The notes under the pieces: generated by a model
What the model was told of the DNA's origin: nothing
The model's database searches: none
The model's input: the letters and a program-made list of their open reading frames with translations, nothing else
Source: Streptomyces sp. JJ38
GTDB taxonomy: Bacteria > Actinomycetota > Actinomycetes > Streptomycetales > Streptomycetaceae
Direction of reading: 5' to 3'
DNA length: 64,000 bases
Assembly (NCBI RefSeq): GCF_019303475.1
Contig: NZ_JABLSI010000009.1
Location: 2,304-66,303, forward strand
In this document: piece by piece, positions 1-6,442 of the stretch
Numbering within the stretch: the first letter of the stretch is position 1
How the letters are laid out: every line of letters starts with the position of its first letter
Translations under genes and position numbers: made by a program

Positions 1-54
1 AACCAGTGACCTCTTCCGTGTCAGGGAAGCGCTCTCCCGCTGAGCTAATCGTCC
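1..54 (-). tRNA. tRNA-Val (anticodon GAC), 3' part cut by window edge
   Basis: Read on the minus strand, the gene begins GGACGATTAGCTCAGCGGG and has an anticodon stem-loop CTTCC-CTGACAC-GGAAG, giving anticodon GAC (valine, GUC/GUU codons). The T arm runs off the window at base 1, so the acceptor 3' strand is not visible. It is the last of three tRNA genes read in the order Gly, Cys, Val from one promoter near 281-308. Confidence 0.93.
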
Positions 55-55
55 T

Positions 56-129
56 TGGAGGTGGAGACGGGATTTGAACCCGTGTAGACGGCTTTGCAGG
101 CCGTTGCCTCGCCTCTCGGCCACTCCACC
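56..129 (-). tRNA. tRNA-Cys (anticodon GCA)
   Basis: Minus-strand cloverleaf: the acceptor strands GGTGGAG and CTCCACC pair fully, the discriminator is U, and the CCA end is encoded (56-58). The anticodon loop reads CTGCAAA, so the anticodon is GCA. It lies between tRNA-Gly and tRNA-Val. The encoded CCA distinguishes it from its Gly neighbour and from the two Val(CAC) genes, which lack it. Confidence 0.95.
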
Positions 130-166
130 AGGAGCCGTGGGGGCCAAAATACAGCCCCCACTGTCG

Positions 167-239
167 AGCGGACGACGAGGCTCGAACTCGCGACCTCAAC
201 CTTGGCAAGGTTGCGCTCTACCAACTGAGCTACGTCCGC
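167..239 (-). tRNA. tRNA-Gly (anticodon GCC)
   Basis: Minus-strand cloverleaf of 73 bases: acceptor GCGGACG pairs with CGTCCGC, the discriminator is U, and no CCA is encoded. The anticodon stem-loop CAACC-TTGCCAA-GGTTG gives GCC, which reads the GGC codon, probably the commonest glycine codon in so GC-rich a genome. It is the first gene of the Gly-Cys-Val unit. Confidence 0.95.
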
Positions 240-280
240 AGCGCCTCCGGGACCGTTGTTGCGGCCCGGCGACGTGTTGA

Positions 281-308
281 ACTCTAGCGGATTCCCGGGC
301 CAGCTCAA
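281..308 (-). promoter_or_regulatory. Promoter of the tRNA Gly-Cys-Val unit
   Basis: On the minus strand a -35 element TTGAGC (303-308) is separated by 16 bases from a -10 element TAGAGT (281-286), a good housekeeping sigma match. Transcription would start near 274, about 35 bases before tRNA-Gly. Found by inspection only. Confidence 0.7.
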
Positions 309-334
309 ATTCCGTTCACTCACCGTGCCCGTCC

Positions 335-340
335 TAGACT
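335..340 (+). promoter_or_regulatory. -10 element for a leaderless pabB transcript
   Basis: TAGACT lies exactly 7 bases before the GTG at 348, where transcription would start on the start codon itself. There is no ribosome-binding site before this GTG, and this decided the start chosen for pabB. Confidence 0.5.
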
Positions 341-347
341 CGAAGAC

Positions 348-1406
348 GTGCTCGATTCAGCTCCACTCGCCCGCTTCGGCGGCCTCGTCGCCTCCGACCT
401 GCGGGATGTCACCGACGACCCCGAGGCACTGGACTCCCGGGGCTGGTGGGCCGTCGTCGCCGACTTCGAAGGGCGGCTGCTGTGCGCCCGCTTCGGCGAC
501 GTGCGCCCCGACCCCGGCGCGCCCCCGGCGCTCTCGTGGCGCGGCCCGCACCGCGAGAGCTGGACGTCCTCCCTCGACCGGGCCGCCTACGTCGCCGCCG
601 TGCGCCGCATCCGCGAGCACATAGCCGCCGGCGACGTCTACCAGGCCAACCTGTGCCGCGTGCTCAGCGCCCCGCTGCCCGAAGCCGGTGCCGCCGACAT
701 CGACGCGCTCGGCGCCCGGCTGGCCCTCGGCAACCCCGCGCCCCACGCGGGCGTCGTGCGGCTGCCGTCCCACGGCGTGGAGGTGGCCACCGCCTCCCCT
801 GAGCTCTATCTGCGCCGCGCCGGCCGCATCGTGCACTCCGGCCCCATCAAGGGCACCGCCCGCACGCCGGACGGCCTTCTGGAGAAGGACTACGCCGAGA
901 ACGTCATGATCGTCGACCTCGTCCGCAACGACCTGGGCCGCGTGTGCGCCCCCGGAAGCGTCACCGTCCCCGCGCTCTGCGCCGTGGAGGAGCACCCCGG
1001 GCTCGTCCACCTGGTCTCCACGGTCCGTGGCGAACTGGCAGACGAAGCGGGCTGGGCCGGGCTGCTCGCCCACACCTTCCCGCCCGGGTCCGTCACCGGC
1101 GCGCCCAAGTCCAGCGCCCTGCGCGTCATCCGCGCGCTGGAACCGGCACCGCGCGGCCCCTACTGCGGCGGCCTCGGCTGGGTCGACGCGGACCGGGGCA
1201 CCGGCGAGCTGGCCGTGGGCATCCGCACCTTCTGGATCGACCGCGACGCGCCCGGCGGCCCCGTGCTGCGCTTCGGCACCGGGGCGGGGATCACCTGGGG
1301 ATCGGACCCGGAGGGCGAGTGGGCGGAGACGGAGCTCAAGGCGGACCGGCTGCTGGCGGTAGCGTCTGGGGTACACGAGCACGTCGAGGTGGGAGGTAGG
1401 CCGTGA
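348..1406 (+). CDS. pabB: Aminodeoxychorismate synthase component I (PabB-like)
   Basis: A 352-residue chorismate-binding protein. It should join chorismate and ammonia into 4-amino-4-deoxychorismate for p-aminobenzoate and folate. Family motifs are visible in order: GPIKGT (165-170; the Lys of PIKGT is typical of PabB rather than TrpE), ENVMIVDLVRNDLGR (184-198) and PPGSVTGAPK (245-254). It is about 100 residues shorter than full-length PabB because the N-terminal Trp-binding-like region is mostly missing, which is common for these compact forms. The GTG start has no ribosome-binding site but follows a -10 hexamer by 7 bases. It overlaps pabC by 4 bases, so the two steps to p-aminobenzoate are coupled. 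The glutamine amidotransferase partner (PabA) is not in the window. Confidence 0.88.
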   Translation: MLDSAPLARFGGLVASDLRDVTDDPEALDSRGWWAVVADFEGRLLCARFGDVRPDPGAPPALSWRGPHRESWTSSLDRAAYVAAVRRIREHIAAGDVYQANLCRVLSAPLPEAGAADIDALGARLALGNPAPHAGVVRLPSHGVEVATASPELYLRRAGRIVHSGPIKGTARTPDGLLEKDYAENVMIVDLVRNDLGRVCAPGSVTVPALCAVEEHPGLVHLVSTVRGELADEAGWAGLLAHTFPPGSVTGAPKSSALRVIRALEPAPRGPYCGGLGWVDADRGTGELAVGIRTFWIDRDAPGGPVLRFGTGAGITWGSDPEGEWAETELKADRLLAVASGVHEHVEVGGRP

Positions 1407-2227
1407 CGCTGATCTGGCTGGACGGCAGGCTGCGGGACGCGGACAGCGCACGGGTGTCGGTCTTCGACCACGGGCTGACCGTCGGGGACGGCGTCTTCGA
1501 GACGGTCAAGACCGTGCGGGGCCGTCCCTTCGCCCTCACCCGGCACCTGGAGAGGCTGACCCGGTCCGCGAGGGGGCTGGGCCTGCCCGACCCCGACCAC
1601 GACGAGGTGCGCCGCGCCTGCGCCGCCGTGCTCGAGGCCAACCCCATGGAGCTCGGCCGGCTCCGGATCACCTACACCGGCGGCTTCTCTCCGCTCGGCT
1701 CCGACCGCGGCCAGGCGGGCCCCACCCTCGTCGTCGCCATCGGGGAGGTCCGGCGCCGCCCGGACACCACGGCCGCCGTCACGGTGCCCTGGGTCCGCAA
1801 CGAGCGCGGCGCCCTCACCGGGCTCAAGACCACCTCCTACGCCGAGAACGTCGTCGCCCTGGCCCACGCCCACCGGGCCGCGGCCTCCGAGGCCCTGTTC
1901 GCCAACAGCGCCGGAGCCCTGTGCGAGGGCACCGGCTCCAACGTGTTCGTCGTCCTCGACGGCGAGTTGTTCACCCCGCCGGTGAGCTCCGGCTGCCTGG
2001 CCGGGATCACCCGGGCCCTCGTCGTGGAGTGGAGCGGCGCCAAGGAGACCGACCTCCCGTTCGACGCCCTGGACCGGGCCGAGGAGGTCTTCCTGACCTC
2101 CTCGCTGCGCGACGTGCAGGCCGTCCGCCGCGTCGACGGCCGCGAGCTGCCCGGCGCCCCCGGGCCCGTCACGGCCGAGGCCATGCGCACCTTCGAGGAG
2201 CGCTCCGGCGCCGATCTCGACCCCTGA
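1403..2227 (+). CDS. pabC: Aminodeoxychorismate lyase / class IV aminotransferase
   Basis: A 274-residue fold-type IV PLP enzyme. By family and by its fusion-like overlap with pabB it should release pyruvate from aminodeoxychorismate to give p-aminobenzoate. The PLP lysine is probably K142 (GLKTTSY), with the cofactor-binding glutamate in CEGTGSNVF near 176-182. The GTG start overlaps the pabB stop as GTGA. Branched-chain and D-amino-acid aminotransferases share the fold, so the assignment rests mainly on the neighbour. Confidence 0.82.
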   Translation: MTLIWLDGRLRDADSARVSVFDHGLTVGDGVFETVKTVRGRPFALTRHLERLTRSARGLGLPDPDHDEVRRACAAVLEANPMELGRLRITYTGGFSPLGSDRGQAGPTLVVAIGEVRRRPDTTAAVTVPWVRNERGALTGLKTTSYAENVVALAHAHRAAASEALFANSAGALCEGTGSNVFVVLDGELFTPPVSSGCLAGITRALVVEWSGAKETDLPFDALDRAEEVFLTSSLRDVQAVRRVDGRELPGAPGPVTAEAMRTFEERSGADLDP

Positions 2228-2265
2228 GGGGTGCGGCCGGCGCCGCCAGCGGGTAGAAGACGTCG

Positions 2266-3093
2266 ATGACGACCACGCTGCGCCCCACCGGGGCCGAGGA
2301 GCGGTCGGCCGACGGCGGCCGCTCGCGCACCTACGCCGTCTGTGTCAACGGGCGGCCCGTCGGCCGTCTCCGGCTGGCCGCGGAGGCTGTGCCACGGGCC
2401 CTCGGGCACCTGCGGGACCTCACGGTCGAGCCCGCCGAACGGCGCCGCGGCCGGGCCACCGTGGCCGCCCTGGCCGCCGAGGAGATCCTGCGCGGCTGGG
2501 GCTGCCGCCGTGTCCACTGCGAGATCCCGGCCGCGGCCGAGGCCGCCCGCCGCCTCGCGGTGGCGCTCGGCTACCGCGAGGGCCACCGCTATCTGGCCAA
2601 GGAGCCCGAAGCGTCCCCGCCGCCGCCCCCGGGCAGCGCCGCCCGTCCCATGTCGGACGCCGACTTCCTCCGTTGGCGGCCCGTCGAGCGCTCGGACCAC
2701 GCCCGAACCTGGCAGGAGGAGGGGCTCTCGGCGGCGGAGGCGGCCGAGAGGGCCGAGCGCGACTACACCGCCCTGCTGCCCGAGGGACCGGCCACCGCGG
2801 GGGCCGTGCTGCGGGTCCTGGCCCACGACGGTGAGGACGTCGGCTGGCTGTGGCTCGGGCTGAACAGGCCCGGCACGAGGGGCGGCTATCTGTACACGGT
2901 CAGGGTGGCGCCCGAGCACCGGGGCCGCGGCCACGGCCGCACCCTGCTCCACCTCGCCGAGGACGCGTGCCTGGCCGCCGGGGCGCCGCTGCTCACGCTC
3001 AACGTCCGCACGGCCAACACGGTCGCCCGCGGCCTGTACGCCTCCTGCGGCTTCCGGCCCACCCGGCTCCACTTCGGCAAGGAGCTGCGTTAG
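2266..3093 (+). CDS. Tandem GNAT-family N-acetyltransferase
   Basis: A 275-residue protein with two GNAT modules. The first spans about 20-110 and contains a degenerate acetyl-CoA loop (ERRRGRATV). The second spans about 165-275 with a good motif A (VAPEHRGRGHGRTLL) and the C-terminal signature ARGLYASCGF. Only the C-terminal module has the full RGxG/A pyrophosphate loop, so it is the likely active half. The acceptor substrate cannot be told from sequence. The ATG follows TAGAAG by 6 bases with no ribosome-binding site, which suggests a leaderless transcript. Confidence 0.75.
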   Translation: MTTTLRPTGAEERSADGGRSRTYAVCVNGRPVGRLRLAAEAVPRALGHLRDLTVEPAERRRGRATVAALAAEEILRGWGCRRVHCEIPAAAEAARRLAVALGYREGHRYLAKEPEASPPPPPGSAARPMSDADFLRWRPVERSDHARTWQEEGLSAAEAAERAERDYTALLPEGPATAGAVLRVLAHDGEDVGWLWLGLNRPGTRGGYLYTVRVAPEHRGRGHGRTLLHLAEDACLAAGAPLLTLNVRTANTVARGLYASCGFRPTRLHFGKELR

Positions 3094-3179
3094 GCCCGTG
3101 GGCCCCCGCGGCTGCGTCTGCGAGACCCCGGGCCGAACGTCCCGGGCGGGGGCGACGCGCGTCCGGTTCCGCGGCCGTC

Positions 3180-3698
3180 TCAGCCGCCCCGGGGCGCGCC
3201 CAGCAGCCGGTCCGTGATGGCCTCCACGCGCTCGCGCAGGCCCTCCTGGCTCCGGCCGCCGTCCAGCCGCTCGCCGCCGATCACGTACGTCGGCGTCCCC
3301 GTGACGCCCAGTGCCTTGCCCTCGGCCTGGTCGGCGTCGACCGCGAGCAGGTGGCGTCCGTCGATGAGCGCCGTCTCGATCTCCTCGCCGTCGACGCCCA
3401 CGGCAGCGGCCACCTCCAGCAGCACCGGCTCGCCGCGCTCGCGCAGCTCGGCCGTGCGGGCCAGCAGCGCCCGGAGGTACTCCTCGCCCCGCCCCTGTTC
3501 GAAGGCCTCCTCGGCGGCCTGTGCCGCCGCGTACGCGTGCTTGTTCTTCGCCAGGGGGAAGTGCCGGAACCGGATCTCCAGCTCCGCCCCGTAACGCTCC
3601 CGGAGCCGGTCGACGTCTCCCAGCGCGGTGTGGCAGTCGGGGCACTGCAGATCGAACCAGACGTCGAGGACGGCGGCGGCCGCCGGAGTGTCAGTCAT
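3180..3698 (-). CDS. DsbA-family (FrnE-like) thioredoxin-fold protein
   Basis: A 172-residue thioredoxin-fold protein with a CPDC redox centre (C19-C22) near the N terminus and the cis-proline loop GTPTYVI (P134). A helical insertion fills about 55-125, as in DsbA-type oxidoreductases. There is no signal peptide, so it probably acts in the cytoplasm as a disulfide oxidoreductase or isomerase; the substrate is unknown. It converges with the GNAT gene and lies back to back with the membrane gene at 3758. Confidence 0.82.
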   Translation of the reverse strand: MTDTPAAAAVLDVWFDLQCPDCHTALGDVDRLRERYGAELEIRFRHFPLAKNKHAYAAAQAAEEAFEQGRGEEYLRALLARTAELRERGEPVLLEVAAAVGVDGEEIETALIDGRHLLAVDADQAEGKALGVTGTPTYVIGGERLDGGRSQEGLRERVEAITDRLLGAPRGG

Positions 3699-3757
3699 GC
3701 GCCCAGTCTCTCAGCCGGGCATGGCCTCGCCGTTCCCTCGGGGTGCAGGATGGATAC

Positions 3758-4213
3758 ATGCTGACGCTGACCGTGTGTGCCGCACTTTCCGCCGCCGGCC
3801 TGGCCGTGTCCTTCCTGACCGCCTGGCGCCGCCGCTTCGTCGCCGCCACCCGGCTCGCGGCCCTCTCGCTGCTGCCGATCGGTCTGGCGCTGTCCGGCCT
3901 GCTGGGCATGTTCGGCGACATCGCCCGCTCCGTCGGCTCCTGGGCCGCGGACCTCGTCATGGACCCGGAGGTGTGGGTCGGCTTCGGGGTGCTGGCGCTG
4001 TCCGTGGTGCTGTACGTCGTGGCCCGGCTCGCCGGGGCGCGTACCGCGCGCCGGCACACCGTCGAGGTCCCCGAGCGCGGCGGCGCGCCTGGGCAGGACG
4101 CCGGGCGCACCCCGCCCGCGGTCTCCGGGCGCCGCGAGAGCGCGCGGTCCAAGCCGGACGGCGGTGAGGACTTCTCGGACATCGAGGCCATCCTCAAGAA
4201 GCACGGGATCTGA
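3758..4213 (+). CDS. Small hydrophobic membrane protein, unknown function
   Basis: A 151-residue protein I cannot name. It has about three hydrophobic stretches (roughly 1-20, 28-50 and 70-95), then a polar Arg/Gly-rich tail ending DFSDIEAILKKHGI. The conserved-looking acidic C terminus suggests a cytoplasmic docking tail. In-frame sequence extends upstream to 3521, but that covers the antisense of the DsbA-like gene. The ATG at 3758 is preferred because CAGGAT ends 6 bases before it, fitting a leaderless mRNA. Confidence 0.7.
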   Translation: MLTLTVCAALSAAGLAVSFLTAWRRRFVAATRLAALSLLPIGLALSGLLGMFGDIARSVGSWAADLVMDPEVWVGFGVLALSVVLYVVARLAGARTARRHTVEVPERGGAPGQDAGRTPPAVSGRRESARSKPDGGEDFSDIEAILKKHGI

Positions 4214-4281
4214 CGAACTGCCCCACTCGCCGGGCGTGTTGACCCGCGCACGGCCTGTGGTTGCGCCATGATCGCCGCGAG

Positions 4282-4476
4282 ATGCCGTACTTCCCCCCGG
4301 GCACCGCCCACACCGCTCCACCCGAGTCCCCCGAGCAGCGCGCCGCGTCCGGCAGACCCGCGCCCGAGCCGCGTGGCTGCCTCTTCGCACTCTCGCAGCC
4401 GCCGCTGATGCTGTTCCTCGCGGTCATCGGCGCGCTGCTGCTGATCACCGCGGTGCACGACCTGTTCGTGCTCTGA
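4282..4476 (+). CDS. Short single-pass membrane protein, unknown function
   Basis: About 64 residues: a Pro/Ala-rich N-terminal half, then one strong membrane segment (LMLFLAVIGALLLITAV) and a very short tail. The start could also be the TTG at 4261; neither has a good ribosome-binding site. Codon use looks coding, with a G/C-rich third position. A weak 6-bp hairpin (4484-4502) follows before the convergent CGNR gene. Function unknown. Confidence 0.5.
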   Translation: MPYFPPGTAHTAPPESPEQRAASGRPAPEPRGCLFALSQPPLMLFLAVIGALLLITAVHDLFVL

Positions 4477-4509
4477 GCCTCGTGCCCCGAACGCACCGGG
4501 GCCTGCCGC

Positions 4510-5121
4510 TCAGCCGCCCGCGGACTCGCGCTGTCGTGCCCGGTAGGCGGCGACGTGCAACCGGTTGCCGCAGGTGCGGCTGTCGCAGTAGCGGCGGGAA
4601 CGGTTGCGGGAGAGGTCGATGAACGCCCGGCGGCAGTCGGGCGCGGCGCAGCGCCGCAGCCGTTCCCGCTCGCCCGCGACGAGCAGGAAGCCCAGCGCCA
4701 TGCCGCCGTCGGCCGCCAGGTGGTCGGCCACGGAGGCGCCCGGCGCGAAGTAGTGGACGTGCCAGTCGTGCCCGTCGTGATCGGTGAGCTGCGGTGTGGT
4801 GCCCGCCTGCGCGACCAGGGCGTTGATCAGCTCGGACGCGGTGCGCACGTCGGGGGCCTCGAAGATCAGACCCAGCTGCTCCCGCACGTGGCGGATGGCC
4901 GCCACGTCCTTGTCGTCCAGCTCGTCGACCCCGCTGAAGTGGTTGCGTCGTACGTAGGCGCGCAGCTCGTCGACGTCACGCAGGGTGTCGGCCTGGCCGG
5001 TGTCGGGCGCGGTGTTGAGCAGGTCGACCACCACGTCGAGAGCGTGCCGGGTGTCGTGGTTGATCAGCACGGTCGGTCGCTCCCCAGGCCGGTGTTCAGG
5101 TCTGCTTCCATCGTCCGTCAT
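4510..5121 (-). CDS. CGNR zinc-finger (ABATE-domain) putative regulator
   Basis: A 203-residue protein with an N-terminal ABATE-type helical region (about 20-145) and a C-terminal CGNR zinc finger: C158, C163, C179 and C184, the last within the CGNR signature (184-187). The basic stretch SRNRSRRYC suggests nucleic-acid contact. Family members are thought to be stress-linked transcription factors; the target here is unknown. The start lies in a short duplicated sequence (TCGTCCGTCA/TCGTCCGTCG on the plus strand), so the exact ATG is uncertain by about 10 bases. Confidence 0.8.
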   Translation of the reverse strand: MTDDGSRPEHRPGERPTVLINHDTRHALDVVVDLLNTAPDTGQADTLRDVDELRAYVRRNHFSGVDELDDKDVAAIRHVREQLGLIFEAPDVRTASELINALVAQAGTTPQLTDHDGHDWHVHYFAPGASVADHLAADGGMALGFLLVAGERERLRRCAAPDCRRAFIDLSRNRSRRYCDSRTCGNRLHVAAYRARQRESAGG

Positions 5122-5186
5122 CGTCCGTCGGACGCGACGGGCGATGCCGCTGCGTCATCGCCCGGAGACTCTAGCTGGTTCCCGAC

Positions 5187-5230
5187 ACGCCGATGCCGCC
5201 CCCACGTGACCGTGGCGGCGGCATCGGCGT
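5187..5230 (-). terminator. Hairpin terminator downstream of ssgB
   Basis: A perfect 14-bp stem (5187-5200 with 5217-5230) encloses a loop containing a second short stem (CCACG/CGTGG). It lies 60-100 bases beyond the ssgB stop and before the next minus-strand gene, so it should isolate ssgB. It has no strong T run. Confidence 0.65.
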
Positions 5231-5291
5231 ACCGCGTGGGTGAGGGGTCCGAGCCGTCGCCCCGAGTCGGACGGCACGGAGTTCGAAGGGC

Positions 5292-5705
5292 TCAGCTCTC
5301 CGCGAGGATCTGCGAGAGCTCGGTGTCGAGGTCGAAGTGACGGTGTTCGGTGCCGGGGGGCACGGCGGAGTCGGTCCGCTTCAGGAACGACTCCAGGGCC
5401 CGTGCGGGGGCCTCCAGCAGAGCCTCGCCCTCCGGGGAACTGAGGGCGATGCACACGACGCCCTGCCCGTGGCTTCGGGAGGGCCACACGCGGACGTCGC
5501 CGGTACCGGTCGGGCGGTGGAGGCCCTCGGCCAGGAGATCGCGGGCGAAAACCCACTCGACGGTCTCCTCGGCACCGGTGTGGAAGGTCGCATGCACGGC
5601 GTAGGGGTCGGCCGTGTCATACCGCAGGCCCGCGGGTACAGGCAGGGAGGACTCGCTCGATACAACGAGGCGCAGGTGCAGCTCGCAGCTGACCGTGGTG
5701 TTCAT
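5292..5705 (-). CDS. ssgB: SsgB, sporulation-specific cell-division activator
   Basis: A 137-residue SsgA-like protein (SALP) that I recognise as SsgB. The N terminus MNTTVSCELHLRLV and the C terminus DLDTELSQILAES are characteristic. In Streptomyces SsgB recruits FtsZ to future septum sites in aerial hyphae together with SsgA. Sequence is open upstream to 5771, but the ATG at 5705 with GAAAGG 11 bases upstream gives the family's usual length. It is a single-gene unit with its own terminator. A near-perfect BldD box lies about 195 bases upstream (5899-5913), in keeping with developmental control. Confidence 0.96.
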   Translation of the reverse strand: MNTTVSCELHLRLVVSSESSLPVPAGLRYDTADPYAVHATFHTGAEETVEWVFARDLLAEGLHRPTGTGDVRVWPSRSHGQGVVCIALSSPEGEALLEAPARALESFLKRTDSAVPPGTEHRHFDLDTELSQILAES

Positions 5706-5898
5706 AAGCGCCAGGGCCTTTCGCTCAGTGTGCGCTCGGGGGTTCGCACGTCGGCGAAATCGACATGCCACCTACCAGCCGGTTGTAAACCCCTCTGACC
5801 GATTTGTTCCGCTTCAAGTCGTTCGCCTAGCGGATCGGCTCCTGTGCGGGTTCGTCCAACCCGGTGAACGCACCCCTCGGCGCGGGAGCCGTGCGCTG

Positions 5899-5913
5899 GT
5901 CACACTGCGTGTC
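5899..5913. promoter_or_regulatory. Candidate BldD operator upstream of ssgB
   Basis: GTCACACTGCGTGTC fits the BldD consensus nTnACnC(A/T)GnGTnAn at 8 of 9 fixed positions. It lies in the 281-base gap between ssgB and tRNA-Val, about 195 bases from the ssgB start, which is far for direct repression unless the promoter is distal. Confidence 0.4.
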
Positions 5914-5986
5914 CGCGCTCCCGCCGCCCTCCGCCGACCATGGTCATCGGGCCCGCCGGGATGGGGTAGTGTTGGCGCCGCACCGC

Positions 5987-6058
5987 GGGCGATTAGCTCA
6001 GTGGGAGAGCGCTTCGTTCACACCGAAGAGGTCACTGGTTCGAACCCAGTATCGCCCA
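5987..6058 (+). tRNA. tRNA-Val (anticodon CAC), copy 1
   Basis: A 72-base cloverleaf. Acceptor GGGCGAT pairs with ATCGCCC, and the anticodon stem-loop CTTCG-TTCACAC-CGAAG gives CAC (GUG codons). No CCA is encoded. A TAGTGT -10-like hexamer lies at 5967-5972 and a hairpin follows at 6069-6098, so the gene is probably its own unit. Confidence 0.95.
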
Positions 6059-6068
6059 CCGCGTTGCC

Positions 6069-6098
6069 CGGGCCCGGAACCACTGGTTTCCGGGCCCG
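6069..6098 (+). terminator. Hairpin after tRNA-Val copy 1
   Basis: An 11-bp perfect stem (6069-6079 with 6088-6098) with an 8-base loop lies 10 bases after the tRNA. It is probably a terminator or a 3' processing barrier. Confidence 0.6.
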
Positions 6099-6140
6099 TG
6101 GTGTCTGCGTCTCACGGCCGCCCGGGCGGCGTATTCCGGT

Positions 6141-6170
6141 TTGGTGGAAGTCCGGAGCCGCCTGTATGGT
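6141..6170 (+). promoter_or_regulatory. Promoter of tRNA-Val copy 2
   Basis: TTGGTG (6141-6146) and TATGGT (6165-6170) are separated by 18 bases. Transcription would start about 18 bases before the tRNA. It follows the terminator of copy 1, so the two copies look independently transcribed. Confidence 0.55.
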
Positions 6171-6194
6171 TCTCTCCGTGCCGCAGGGCACAGG

Positions 6195-6266
6195 GGGCGA
6201 TTAGCTCAGTGGGAGAGCGCTTCGTTCACACCGAAGAGGTCACTGGTTCGAACCCAGTATCGCCCA
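6195..6266 (+). tRNA. tRNA-Val (anticodon CAC), copy 2
   Basis: Identical over the 72 tRNA bases to the copy at 5987-6058, 136 bases downstream. The flanking sequences differ, so this is either an old duplication or one kept alike by gene conversion. A hairpin followed by T-rich sequence lies just downstream. Confidence 0.95.
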
Positions 6267-6276
6267 CTTCCACACC

Positions 6277-6312
6277 AGCCGGTCCGGCACAGCGGCGGAC
6301 CGGCTTTCGTGT
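6277..6312 (+). terminator. Intrinsic terminator after tRNA-Val copy 2
   Basis: A 10-bp stem AGCCGGTCCG/CGGACCGGCT (6277-6286 and 6296-6305) is followed by TTCGTGTTTTCC. The T-rich tail makes this one of the most classical terminators in the window. Confidence 0.75.
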
Positions 6313-6442
6313 TTTCCGGCACCCCGTGCCGCCCAGCGGACCTCGCCGGAATCCGTTTCGCGCCGCACCCCGCGGGCTCGGTACGATTCGGGTCCGTCCA
6401 GGCGCCCGCCCGGCGGGCCCTCACAGTCAAGGGAGAGTTCCG

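Noticed and set aside
1837-3645. Minus-strand open frame of 602 codons across pabC, the GNAT gene and part of the DsbA-like gene
   Set aside because: Low-complexity Arg/Gly/Ala protein overlapping well-supported genes; an artefact of GC bias.
5864-6442. Upstream extension of thrS through both tRNA-Val genes
   Set aside because: It would translate two tRNAs and a terminator; the GTG at 6443 has a good ribosome-binding site and gives the family length.
6267-6442. T-box riboswitch before thrS
   Set aside because: Neither a T-box core nor a specifier stem is visible; the only structure is the tRNA terminator.
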